NCBI GenBank assembly: GCA_965649825.1
Contig: OZ287696.1
Coordinates: 992,001-1,056,000, forward strand
DNA from: Penicillus capitatus
Lineage: Eukaryota > Chlorophyta
DNA length: 64,000 nt
Direction: 5' to 3'
The translations under genes were made by a program, and so were the position numbers. This document shows positions 43,301 to 54,620 of the stretch, in pieces (within the stretch, counting starts at the first letter, position 1; every line of letters starts with the position of its first letter). Below the pieces are notes generated by a model. The model was not told the origin of the DNA, ran no database searches, and worked only from the letters and a program-made list of their open reading frames with translations.

Positions 43301-43546
43301 GCACAAATGGCCACTGTTCCGCCGCCAGCTGCCCAGGCGGCGGCTCCCAATATGCTCGATTTGGATGCTCTGTACGGGAGTTCCTCTACAAATGTCATGC
43401 ACAAGGCCCCTCCTCCTGTCCACCATGCTCCGCACATGGGTGCTCCCAGTTTAGGCATCAAGACAGGAATGGCCCCTGCTATGCCCGCCCTCAAAAAACC
43501 TGCCACAGCGACAAAGGACGATCCATTTAAGGACTTGCTAGGCTAA
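40310..43546 (+). CDS. AP-4 adaptor complex subunit epsilon
   Basis: ATG 40310. The N-terminal trunk reads [20 protein letters not shown], then [80 protein letters not shown] and [20 protein letters not shown]. All are typical of AP large subunits, and the CKSKxEED and GHDASFG lines fit AP-4 epsilon. At least eight short introns interrupt it. The last part is a Pro/Glu-rich hinge and a short ear-like end (LDLLDLS, PFKDLLG) with clathrin/accessory-like motifs. AP-4 sorts cargo at the trans-Golgi network. One 54-nt intron (41485-41538) is in frame and stop-free. The first intron could use a GT or a GC donor. Confidence 0.85.
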
Positions 43547-43745
43547 GAAAATGATCCTGCACTCAGAGACTCGTTGTTTCGGAACCTGTCTTTGACGGAT
43601 ATTTATGCACGAGCGACATGGCAGGTTTGTACGCTCTCAACTACAATTGCATGGCATTATTGTCAAATGTAATGTCCAGCAGATCGCTTCAGATGAGGTC
43701 ATCGTCGTTGCATTCGCCTGCTCTGGATCACACCCATCGCGCACA

Positions 43746-44405
43746 ATGTTGCCTTCGTCTCTGAGCCAAATCTCACGCCCCTCTCTCCTGTGCCCAATGG
43801 GTGGCGCCAAACCTTCTGCTGCGACGCGGCGTTCTTCCTACGCGTTGCGACACGCACACGGAACACCTATCTTGGTGACAGAGAGGCCGTGGCAGAGACA
43901 CGTAGCAGTGTATGCACGACCAGATGACAGTGGAGCCGGCGTCGCCGATAAGACCGTTCCTACGGCACGTACGCTGTGCCATGCCATTGTGGAGATTCTC
44001 GGAGGGTATGGTCTGTCACAGCATTTAAGGCGAAGGATGTGACGGATGCTAATTGGGAGGATGAAGTGCTAAAGAGCCCTGTACCTGTATTCGTTGATTT
44101 TTGGGCTCCTTGGTGTGGCCCTTGTCGAATGATCGGCCCAACGATCGATGAACTCATCGACGAACTGGGAGACAAATTCAAAGCGGTCTCTCTCATTCCT
44201 GCCTTCTTCCCATCTCACTCTTCTCACACATGATCACTTCTAGGTGAAACTGAATACAGACAAGAGCCCAGGGATTGCAACGGAGTACGGCATTCGCAGT
44301 ATTCCGACGTGCATGATATTCAAGGATGGCCAAAAAGTGGACACCATTATTGGCGCCGTTAAGAAACCCATTCTAAAAAGCAGCATCGAGAAATTCTTGA
44401 CATAA
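43746..44405 (+). CDS. Plastid thioredoxin (m-type-like)
   Basis: Exons 43746-43968, 44022-44185 and 44244-44405 join to 549 nt, 182 residues. The first ~70 residues are a Ser/Pro/Arg-rich transit peptide. The mature part is a complete thioredoxin fold: [80 protein letters not shown]. The WCGPC active site is intact. Lack of a His or Glu/Asp twist typical of f-type, with the IPT cis-proline and NTDKSPG, points to the m or y group. Such thioredoxins reduce plastid enzymes in light. A longer in-frame start at 43605 exists, but 43746 gives a cleaner transit peptide. Confidence 0.93.
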
Positions 44406-44654
44406 GGGCGAAGAATGGCAGGACGCTGTGTTTGACTGCATACACCCTTTCGTTTTCACGGGTGTGAATGGAGCTTTTAATAACATTGTTTTTGACAGGC
44501 ATCATTCTCATGGCTTTACCATTTAGCGCATCAATTCCAGATGCGTCATCGGTCTATTGTTTCTGTCGGATAGCTGGAATTGACCCTTTCGCGCAACGAA
44601 GATATTGGCGAACGACTTCTGTTGCCGTCATTCTTGATTCTTCATTCATTTCGC

Positions 44655-45846
44655 ATGCAATCGTCGCCGCGAAGCGTCACGACGACATCCACGTCGTCCT
44701 CGAATGACAGTTCCAGGTGCGTCTCTTCATGCACTCCGTGTACCAGTACGCCCTCCTGCTGTTAGTCCACTGGACGATCGATTGCATGCACTGACCCAGT
44801 CGCCCTCGGACGACGAACTGCCGCAGATTTATGGCGTCCGCGTCCTTGGCGATGGCCCCGACGCTGGACTCTACCAAATTTCTGTTACTGGCTGCGACGG
44901 GGTATCTATTTGTTTGGGATGCTCAAATGGCATCGAAAAGGCGTCCGAAATCTATGACATGGTCACACTCGGACTGCACGGAGGAGACACCGGTCTTAAT
45001 TTCTCACCAAGGCGTTATCACATTGAAGTGTACCTCAACGTTTTGCTCACGTTTCAGAAGCTCTTTCCCGGGAACCTCTTCTGGATGGCCGTCAAGCGCG
45101 GAATCGATGCTGGTGTACGCGTCGACCGACGTAGTCTTCGAACCAATCCAGTACTTAACACATTCTTCAGCTTTGCGACATCTCGACCCAAAGCGACACC
45201 GGAAGCGACATGGATTCCGCGACCCGTGGCCCGATGGCCGCCCTTCTGTCCTCCCTGGCTCCTACCACAAGACGACGGAGAGAGCGAAGCGTCGCCCGTT
45301 TTCGACGCGACGGCGACGGTCGGAGGATTCAGTGGGTCCGACTCGAAGGGCGATGTTTCTGTTGAAGAAAAGGATCAACGCCAGCAAGAGCGCCGAGTCT
45401 ATCGCATCCCACGCAACGGCATTGTCCAGCACCGCGTTCTGAGGCCTTTCGTACCGCCAGGTCTGATCTTTCATGAGAGATCTCGAGCCGAGATCGATGC
45501 GTCGCGCCGAACGCGACGCGGACGATCCGTCAAGCAGCCCGTGCGCTATCGTGAAGACACGCATCTCTACTTCTCCGACTCCGACTCAGTCGACGCAAGG
45601 GCTCTCGCATCCAAAGCGCCGAAACAGGAGACGAGACATATGTTATCGGCAGCAGATCGACGGTCGCCCGTTCCTCAGAGTGGACGGGAGAAGACGACGA
45701 AGATTGCCTCGATTCCTGTCGTCAGAGCTGGAGCGCGTCATCGTCCCGCCGATAGGAGCTCGGATTCTTATGTCGCCCCCGTTTTCCATTCTCTCCCATT
45801 GCGTTGCTACACCCCTCTCAGGAGCAATGCGCCGCATTTCTGTTGA
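44655..45846 (+). CDS. AP2/ERF-type DNA-binding domain protein
   Basis: ATG 44655 opens a Ser/Thr-rich leader; a 49-nt intron (44717-44765) follows. Residues ~50-110 form one AP2 domain: IYGVRVLGDGPDAGLYQISV, VSICLGCSNGIEKASEIYDM, GDTGLNFSPRRY. The YGVR, LG, A-YD and NF-xxY positions are all kept. The rest is Arg/Ser-rich with basic patches (RRTRRGRSVKQPVRYRED), as in nuclear proteins. A single AP2 domain makes it a likely transcription factor. The last ~60 codons are less certain: another open frame runs alongside, so an unrecognised intron could change the C-terminus. Confidence 0.7.
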
Positions 45847-46071
45847 TATTGATTCCGAACGAATGTTTGAATGGGTTTCGTTATCGACGCTTTCTCCGCG
45901 AGATGCTTGACAGCGACGACGACGCAACGTCTCTGGAAGTGTTCTACGTCGGGGCGGTCATTTCGATGACCCCTGCACTGTGTAAGAACAGCGCTAAGTG
46001 GAGACGCTATGATAAAGGCCATACGCAGTGCGAAAGGGTATGAGAAGGTTGACGCCTCGCCACGACGATAG

Positions 46072-47638
46072 TCGGTATCTCCCTCCCTATGGACGTCACT
46101 CTTCGTGAGGTCGTCGCTCTTCAGCCTTGTCAATTTCTGCATCGAGTTTGCGGCACTGATCGTTCCCATTCTGGGTCTTATGGGAGATCTCGTTCGGCCT
46201 CTTCACGCCTTTCTCATTGTTTTCCCGTGTTTCTCACTCTTCTTCCTGCAATCCGTCTTGCGACTTTCGCCCGAAGCTGCTGCCGATCGACTGCTGAACA
46301 TGACGCAGCGCCGATGGAGGTTGGCATCGTGCACGACGAGGCATAGCGGTCATTGCGATCGGCTGAAGGTATCTGGATGAGTTTCGTGGAGATTTCATGA
46401 TGTCCACCTGCATGGCCATTCTCTCCGTGGATTTCCCACTGTTTCCGGATCGATTTATGAAGTCTGCAGAATACGGAACGTCTGTCATGGACGTCGGCCC
46501 AGGAGGCATCGTTTTCGCCGGAGGACTTGTGTTTTCTCTCGGCCATCCTTCACGGTACGTCACATCTCACACACGACTTTCTCTCAATGCGCAACACAGC
46601 ACAGCGAAATGGAGACAGTCTCGCTGCCTGTTCCTCTTTGGTCTCATAAGACTGGTGGCTACGACCATCACGGGATACCAAGTACCTTCATCCTTCTTCC
46701 GATCATCATCGGAGGAACGCGTCATGCTCAGGTCGAAGTCAGCGAGTACGGTAGAGACTGGAATTTTTTCTTTACATTGTCTGGTGTTGCCCTTTGTGCT
46801 GGGTGTTTTCCAGCGACGTTCAGTCAGAGAGCGCTCGTGATGGTACCTATGCTCTTGGCCTACCAAACGCTTCTCAGTCTCGGTGATTTCCAACGCTTCG
46901 CCGTCTGTGATTGTTTCACCTTGATGGATGTGACAGGACTAACGGCCACGATTCACGATGACGATCACGAAAGCAGTATTCTGCGACGGGACAAAGAGGG
47001 TATCTGTTCCTTGATTGGCTATTGTGGACTCTTCTGTATGGGAAGCATTATCTCCCAATTTCTGAAGCAGTCTGCACAGTATCGCCATACTCGAAGCCAG
47101 AAGTCTGAAAAGATGTCCAAGAGATGGGGACCGAAAGAACAGCTCGTCCTCTGGTGGCTCTCTGTCGCTGCATTTGTGACAGTGCTCTTTGCTGCCATGC
47201 ATCTCTGCTGTACCTGGATCGAACCCGTTTCCAGGCGAGCCTGCAATTTGAGTTACGTTCTGTGGATGGTGGCCTACCATACCTGTCAGTGTTTCTGGAA
47301 AATCTCGCTACAGGTTCGCTCGAATCTACGAGGTTTTCACCAAAGCCCGTTTTCCTGTCCAGATCAGCGACGGCATGGATGCCGTGCAGTTGTCCAGATC
47401 CATCAATCGGAATCTCTTCGGCGTCTTTCTTTTGGCAAATCTGTGCACCGGCGCCGTCAATTTCGCCATACCGACGGCAAAGCAGAGCACTTCCACGGCA
47501 TTCCTGATTTTGAGTACATAATCGTCGAATCCTTCCCCTACAGTCGTCACGTTCGCCTGATCTGCAGGTCTCTATGCGTTGCTTATCTGTTTGTGCGCCT
47601 CCGAAGCGGATAGAAAACAAGTCTACTACAGGTGGTAA
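46072..47638 (+). CDS. GPI inositol-acyltransferase GWT1/PIG-W
   Basis: Multi-spanning membrane protein. A first recognisable exon (after an acceptor near 46071) carries hydrophobic spans (NFCIEFAALIVPILGLMG). A 49-nt intron then gives RYLDEFRGDFMMSTCMAILS, VDFPLFPDRFMKSAEYGTSV and MDVGPGGIVFAGG, the GWT1 hallmark. Further exons have GGTRHAQVEVSEYGRDWNFF, FTLSGVALCAG, REGI-like RRDKEGICSLIGYCGLF, VSRRACNLSYVLWMVAYHTC and SRSINRNLFGVFLLANLCTG. The last 54-nt intron restores FLILSLYALLICLCASEADR before the stop at 47638. The enzyme acylates the inositol of GPI precursors in the ER. The start codon lies upstream of 46072 and is not resolved; an ATG near 45906 is one candidate. Confidence 0.85.
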
Positions 47639-48135
47639 TTTCGATGGCGCTGGTCGACAGCTTCCACATGTAACGCGCTTCCCCGACGAGACACGCTTTC
47701 TCGCTTCGTAGACGGTTAGTTGGTTGGCCAGCCGACTCATAATTCAGATTCGAGTTTCGTGTCTGCTCGTGTCCGTCCGTCCATCAGTTTAAAGAATTTA
47801 ACCTTTCTCTGTCGCCGCTTTTTAGGAATTCTTGGGCGGTGGTTTCTTTATCTGACCGGTAGGCACACATTTCGTGCCATCCACCTCAACATAGCTTCGA
47901 TTCTGCTGCGTTCTCAACATGGCTGACGTCAGACACAACTCTGGCTCCGCCGTGTCGTCGAATGCTACGGTTTTAGGACATCCCGAGCCCAAGCCCGTTC
48001 TCTTCGGACGGCGCTCCGCCAAGATGGATCCAAGATATCTACAACGATCATTCGCAGGAAGACCAGACAACCTCTGCGTCTGCTTCAGCGTATTGTCCTC
48101 GAGACGAGACCAAGTCTTTCAGAGGTGAAGGATGG
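47639..48135. other. Spacer or 5' exon region upstream of the ankyrin gene
   Basis: An ATG frame of 69 codons at 47919-48128 (+) could be a first exon of the ankyrin gene, but no splice joins it in phase. On the minus strand a short frame overlaps its start codon. Neither is supported well enough to call. Confidence 0.35.
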
Positions 48136-51100
48136 ATGTACTTAAGACCAACCACACAAACCGTTTGCTCAGGGGCAGAAGCCGAAGTGACGATTGAGCG
48201 GATGAGGACATTGGAAAGCGGCGAGGCGTTGAGAGGAACTGCTTTAGATATGGCTATGTCTGTCGTCCGAGGAGAACTGACCCTTCAACCACCGACGGCA
48301 ACGCATCGTTCCACGCATTCCTCACAGATGGAGCCAGAAAGGACAGCGGGGCCTTCCGGTGCAACACCGACAGCTACGGATGTCTACCGTCTCCCGACAG
48401 ACGAAAGGGAACTGAGCGCATCGATCGGACTGGATGCTCCAGACATGGAAGGAAAGACCGCTCTGTTTACGGCTGTCGTCAATGAAAACGTAGAAATGGC
48501 ACGGACATTGGTCGAGCGAGGTGCCAGCGTCGACGCCCGTGCAGGCCGAGAGGTCGGTACTCCATTCCCTCATCATGATCCGCTCTGCATTGCTGTGTAG
48601 CATGCCTATCGCCCATTACATGCTGCAGCTGCCCTGGGTAGCATCCCAATGATGCGACTGTTGTTAGATCATGGCGCATCGATCGACGCAGGAGACAGCA
48701 CAGGATGGCCGCCGATTTTCTTCGCCTGTCAGAACGGAAGCAGAGAGGCTGTCGAATTGCTGATTGCATACAGAGCAAATCTGGCTGTATGCGCACACAC
48801 CCAAGTGACATGTCTCATGGTCGCCGTACGTGCCGATGATCCAAGCCTCATCTATCTGCTGGTACGCAAAGGCGCATCACTCAATGCTCAGGATGATCAT
48901 GGATTTACTGCATTGCACTTCTGTGCACAAGAAGGATTCGAAAGAGCAGCGATGGCACTTCTTCAATGCGATGCAGATGTCAATAAACCGGCTTGGGGCG
49001 GCAGAACGCCATTGCATATCGCAGCCGAGCGCGGATACACACACATTGCACAGAGATATATCGATGCAGGGGCGGCTGTCACCGCCAGAGATGACAGTGG
49101 GTTTCCTCCCGTTATCAATGCCCTTGTCGAATGTGATAGTACGATGATCAAGCTCTTAGTGGATAGTGGAGCAGATTTGGATGTCCGTAACGAAGAGAAC
49201 GGAATCACGTCTTTGATGGCGGCGGCTATGAAAGGATCCGAATCTGTCGTGCGTTTGTGCCTCGAAGCAGGATGCAGTGTCGCAGCACGGGATAAAGATA
49301 ACTGGACGGCTCTGCATTTCGCCGTCAAGGGCAACAGCTTTGAGACGGTTAAGATGCTGCTCAATAAGGGATCCGAAGTGGATGCCAAAGCGCACGATGA
49401 CATGACGCCCCTGCTTATGGCTATATGGAATGGAAATCTGCCCATTGTGCAGCTCCTGGTGAAGCATGGGGCAGATATCTTTGCCAGAGGACGCAATAGA
49501 CTGTCGGCATGTCACTTGGCTGTCCTGGGACCATCACAGACGTCACCCGTCAACGAAGATCTCATTCGATTTCTCCTCTCCAAGGGAGCAGACATTCATG
49601 CCATCGACCGCCATACTAACACACCACTTCATGCAGCATCCATCAGCGGAAAAGTCGACGCTGTGGAGCTTCTGTTAGCTCTCAACGCAAACGTCGAAAT
49701 GGAAAACGAACATGGGGGCACACCATTGAACAGCATCTGCTCAGAAGGCAACATCGATGTTGCCCGTGTCCTGGTGGAAAAAGGAAATGCAAACGTTGGA
49801 TCGCGAAACGTGACTGGAGGACATCCACTGCACATCTGTGCGGAAAAGGGGCATTATGATCTCGCTGCTTATTTGATTTCCAAAGGCGCACCTGTCAATT
49901 CAGCAGATCGAGAAGGCCGTTCATCTCTGTCCGTGGCCGTCGCACAGAAACACACACGCATTGTACAGCTGCTCTTAGAACACGAGGCCGAACTGACAGC
50001 AGAGAGGGCAGATGGAAGGAGTCTGCTTTTCCTGGCAACAGTCGATGCCAGTCTAGATATCATGGAGCTGTTGCTGAAGTATGGAGCCGATGTCAACCAA
50101 GCCGGAGAACGTGGAATCACTCCTCTTTTCGTTGCCTGTAACAATCACCAACCAGAAGTGGCCCGTTTGCTTCTGGTCCATCACGCAGATCCCAATGCCG
50201 CGACAGATGACTACTACACACCTTTGCTCTTAGCCGTTGTTCACAATGACGAGCGATTGGTTAAAGATCTACTGGACGCTGGTGCCCATCCCGATCCAGT
50301 ACCATCAACCGTCGTTCGACACAGTCCACTGCACTTGGCTGTAAATCACAAGAACATTGCCATCGTCGGTTTGCTGCTCTCAAAGGGAGCCGATGTAAAT
50401 GTGAGGGGCAGCAACGGAACGCCGCTCTTCTGTGCCGTCGTCGATGGACATGCAGAGATGACAAATCGCCTATTGGGCGCTGGAGCCAATCCCTGTTATC
50501 GAATGGCTGATGGGACAACACCTCTGTACATTGCAGCCAAGCATGGGCATCACCACATTGTAAAGATGCTCATTGAGCACGGTGCCGATGTCAATGTTCG
50601 GACATCCGAAGGCATCACAGCTCTGCACTCTGCCTTGCACATTTGTGATTCGCAAACGGTCGATGTTCTCATTCAAAGTAGAGCAGACGTCAATGAGAAA
50701 CTGAAAGTACAGAGAATCTCACTCTCTTGTCCATCCATCCGTGATATGGGTTCGGATGCGATTCAGGGATCGATGCCTCCGATCTGCATCGGAGCTATGG
50801 GCAATGCTCCGGGATGTGTGAAGCTGCTGATCGATGCCGGAGCAGATGTTGATGCTGTCGACACTGTAAGAATCCTCCACGCTCTATGCGAGGCAAACGC
50901 TCGACTGTCGTTTTCATCTAGGATGGTGAGACAGCGCTTTACACAGCATCCCTTAGGGGATACGTTGAGGTGGTTCGCATTTTGCTCATGGCGAATGCCG
51001 ATCCCAATATCTTCAGCAAAGTCCAGACGCGTGTCGACCTCCACCCACACGACTGAGATATTCTGTTTTGCATGGCAGAGAGGGGCAACGGCGTTGCATG

Positions 51101-51819
51101 TCAGCGCCCAAGAAAATCACGAAGAGGTTGTCAAGCTGCTTCTAGCGAATGGCGCCAAACCCTTCCTTCGCACCAGTGTAAGGAGCTGCATTTTTGATGC
51201 TGCTTGATCTCTATGTCCAGGATGGCAGATTGGCACTGAACATTGCCTCGGGCAGGGGATCTGTCGGAGTTGCGACAGCTCTGGCCGATCGAATGCAACA
51301 ACTAAGAGTTAGAACAGATTCGTTGCATGATGTCGTCGATGACGTGGAAGGTGATCCGCCTGTAGGAGAACAGGAGGAGAGAGAAAGCCGCAGCACAGTC
51401 CGCGTCAGAGGCCTCGGTTCGAACAGTACGGACACAGCAAGATACCATCATAACTGGATCCCAAGCGGTAAGTCCTTCTCGAGGGTACATCCATAAGGCC
51501 ATTGGGATGATAGGGGAGCCTGACCACATCGGACTACCGTCAAATGGAAGTAGCGATTCCGGACACCTACCGGTGTCCCATCACCATGAGCCTCATGTCC
51601 GACCCTGTCGTTGCTGCGGATGGCCATTCCTACGAAAGAGAAGCCATCACTAAATGGATCAGAAGTCGCGGATGTTCGCCGCTGACCAAAGCGCCTCTGT
51701 CTCTCGACATGTTGGTACCCAATCTGAATCTGAAACAGCAGATCGAAGAATTTCGCATGAGAACACAGTCCGTACTCTCACCCCTCAGCACGACTCAAAC
51801 GACGTCGCCATCTCAGTGA
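48136..51819 (+). CDS. Ankyrin-repeat U-box E3 ubiquitin ligase
   Basis: From about residue 105 to near the C-terminus I count roughly 26 ankyrin repeats of about 33 residues (for example GGRTPLHIAAERGYTHIAQR, DGTTPLYIAAKHGHHHIVKM, DGETALYTASLRGYVEVVRI). Short introns near 48550-48600, 50870-50920 and 51040-51180 break the array and keep repeat phase. The last ~90 residues are a U-box: IPDTYRCPITMSLMSDPVVA, ADGHSYEREAITKWI, CSPLTKAPL. A U-box binds E2 enzymes without zinc, so the protein probably ubiquitinates partners held by the ankyrin array. Order (ankyrins then U-box) differs from animal ANKHD-type proteins. The start is tentative: ATG 48136 or an upstream exon. Confidence 0.85.
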
Positions 51820-51985
51820 TCTCTGCTGCCTTTTTTCGACATCATCCTTCGGTCGTCGGGAGGTCGGGATCGTTTTATCTTCCGTCATTGTTGTCTGAAG
51901 TGATTCCTCCATCTGAATGGCCTGACAGCTGGGCTCGTCATTGTTCGCAAGCATGAGCGCGAGCGTTTAATACAAATGCGCATCT

Positions 51986-54328
51986 TTACATTCCACGTTT
52001 CTTCGCGTTTCGTTCTTTACGGTGGTGATGCTGATCGCCTCTGCCTCTTCCGCGACGTCCACGACCTCGTGAAGCGGGTTGTGATGATGAAGATGCAGGA
52101 GGGTTTGTGGCAAAGGTCTCCGATCGGTTGCCTCCACGGCCCAGACCATGAATGACTTCTTCTCTATTGCTGGCGGCCAACTTGGCGCTGCTGAGATTGG
52201 AAACGGCAATGGCGCCTTCCTTAGGTGCATGATAGATCTTGTTATCTTTGACGTAGTATGGTTTGTTGCTTTTTGACGAGGCATCGCGACTGTCATCTCC
52301 CTCGACATCTGCCTGACCGTCGGCGCCGCCAATTGCTCCAAGATCGTCATAGGAATCGTCGTATTCGTCGTCGTAAAAATCCGTCAGCAGTTCATTGGCC
52401 TGACGGATGACGATTTGGCGAATCTCAAATCCAGGTTGATCCAGGACCTTGGCCGTTTCTCTGTCCACCTTGGCACGACTGTTGCCAACTTTGACCTACA
52501 CCGCAAAAACGTCAGGCGCCGCCCAGAGTTACAAGCACGGGCACTGCGTCCGACCTTGGCCCAGTCTTTGATATCACTCGTCTGCGGCGGCTTCTCATTA
52601 TACCGTGCGTACCAACCAGGTCCAATCTGATCTGGAAATAGAAACTGCTTGAAGTACGTCTGTCGAGATGTCGTGTTGTCGACTGCATTGGAGGACGACG
52701 GTTTATCCGGCCGTTGCTCGCCACTATCCAGAGCCATGTACGGATCCAGACTCGATAGACTGGACGGCAGCTCACCATCCAGCAGACACGCAATCACCTG
52801 ACATCACTCCCGAATCCCTCAATGATGTGACGTACAGGGGCTACCTACCTGCTCAGTGTCTAGGTTGAATTCGAGAAGACACCGCTCGAGAAAGCCATCG
52901 CCGTGGTCAGGAAGGACATCTTTTATCTCCTGGATCTTGGAAAGCAGAGTGGCTCGTTGGATGTCATCTGGATGGTCTTGAGAATTGGACGGTTCTGTCA
53001 CAAAGGGGAGCTTCTCTGGAGGCGTCGTCGTTTTCGGCAACCGAGGTCGGGCATTCGTCTGAACCAGCATACTGAGATAATCGAACTGGGCGTCATCCAG
53101 CAAAAGGTACCCCTACACTTCACTGTCGTCAGTGTGCACACGGGCGGGCACATCACCTCTTCAATGGCTTCGATGATTCGGTTGCCGAACTGAAAACGTT
53201 CAGCAATTCTGTGTAGAAGAGAGCACGATGCATCCGTTTCTTCCAGATCAGCGATGGACATAATAATCTTCATGAATTCATGTCCACGTTCCGCTGAGGC
53301 CTATTCCACAACCCAAATGCCACACGAAGACACGGCCGAGAACGGCGACCTCTCTTCGGTCATGTACCGTGGCATGCACGGGATCGTCGAGGAAGGATGA
53401 CTTCAGCAAGAGAAAGGTCGTCTTCTCGAGGGCCAACATAACGACATGCAGCTGTCTCAGCATCTCGTCCATGTCCTTCTTCACAAAGCCAGCCGTCCGG
53501 AGTGCCCGATCGAATTGCGGCAGAAGAATATCGTGCAGATGTGCCATACGCTCAAGCAGTTGAGCCCCGTTCTTGAAAAACATCCGACTTGCCGGCGGGA
53601 AGATCTCCATCAGTCGTACAAAGTTGAGACAGATGTCGAGATGATAATGCAGCACGTCCGTCCATCCGACCATTCCCGTTTCATTCCCCAGTCGAATCTG
53701 CGCAAGCGCTTCGTGGCATCTCTCCTGCAGGATAAAGAGATTGTCCAGCGTGATGGACATCATCTCCGACAAATCCTCCGCCCTTTTCGGCTGTCGCTCA
53801 AAGAGCATATTGACGACGTGCTGCACCAGATCCCGATTGTCTTCTCCATAAAGCGTACAGAAATCGAAGATCTGAGGCACATCCAGGACACGTTGATCAT
53901 GAAGCCATCTGGTTCGTCTCTGCAACTCGACAGTCGAGATCTTCTCCGGCACCATCACGCTGCACCATAACGTTGTTAGCAGCCAGCCAGACATACCTCG
54001 CAAGATACAGGCGTAGGACGAAGAAGAAGTACTGTTGTGTGAGGCGTTTCAGGGTCGTCGAGTCAAGGTGTGTGGTGTCGTGGCTGTCGCAAGGACGTTG
54101 CCGATAGTGCAGAAAAGCGTCGAGTGAGAGACAGAGGGAGGGATTGTCCACCACTGCCTTCCAGAAATCGGCGTCGTCCAGGCGTAGCAACCAAGCGAGG
54201 TCTTGCGTCATCATTCGCAACACCGTCTCGCTTTCGGGCAACGTCACGGCGTTATCCCCGGGCAAGAAACGCAGAAAGGCTCTTTCCCCCGCCCGTGGCC
54301 TTTGTTCAAATGCACCGCGTCGCGACAT
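51986..54328 (-). CDS. ASCC2: Activating signal cointegrator 1 complex subunit 2 (ASCC2)
   Basis: ATG 54328. The N-terminal helical domain reads VLRMMTQDLAWLLRLDDADF, WKAVVDNPSLCLSLDAFLHY, and after a 52-nt intron VLDVPQIFDFCTLYGEDNRD, LVQHVVNMLFERQPK. A CUE domain follows (KIQEIKDVLPDHGDGFLERC, LLEFNLDTEQV), the ubiquitin-K63 binding part. The C-terminus has an acidic patch, NKPYYVKDNKIYHAPKEGAI and an RG-rich basic tail (RGRGRRGRGRG). ASCC2 recruits the ASCC3 helicase to alkylation damage or collided ribosomes. At least four introns of about 50 nt break it; the middle junctions near 52500 and 53120-53280 are approximate. Confidence 0.8.
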
Positions 54329-54361
54329 GATGATGCCGTTCTTCACGGGTAATCCGTACGA

Positions 54362-54612
54362 ATGTCGAAGTCGTGTGTGGGTCTGCTGCGCGAATTAGTT
54401 GCCTGTGCGATCGAGAGCCCCTGCTACAAAGTGCGACCTTCTGCAGACCATGGACACGGTATCATACGTGTGATGGACGTGTGCAGGAGACCCAAGACGT
54501 GAAACAGTGCTTGAAGGAAGAACAGTGCCGCAAATTTCGCGACGCTTACTTTCAGTGCAAAAGGGGTCAACTGGACATGCGCACGCGCATTCGTGGCAAC
54601 AAAGGTTATTGA
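54362..54612 (+). CDS. COA5: Cytochrome c oxidase assembly factor COA5/PET191
   Basis: Exons 54362-54430 and 54487-54612 join over a 56-nt intron to 195 nt, 64 residues. The protein is MSKSCVGLLRELVACAIESP, CYK, then ETQDVKQCLKEEQCRKFRDA and YFQCKRGQLDMRTRIRGNKG. The twin CX9C cysteines and the C-terminal R-x-R-x-RG-x-KGY are the family mark, and length is normal. COA5 acts in the mitochondrial intermembrane space on COX1 or copper-site assembly. The start is 33 bp from the divergent ASCC2 start, and the stop is only 8 bp before the next ATG. Confidence 0.92.
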
Positions 54613-54620
54613 CTGAGACG

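Noticed and set aside
47822-48070. Minus-strand frame ending TKCVPTGQIKKPPPKNS
   Set aside because: Its only good ATG overlaps a plus-strand ATG, no family is recognised, and no flanking exon fits.
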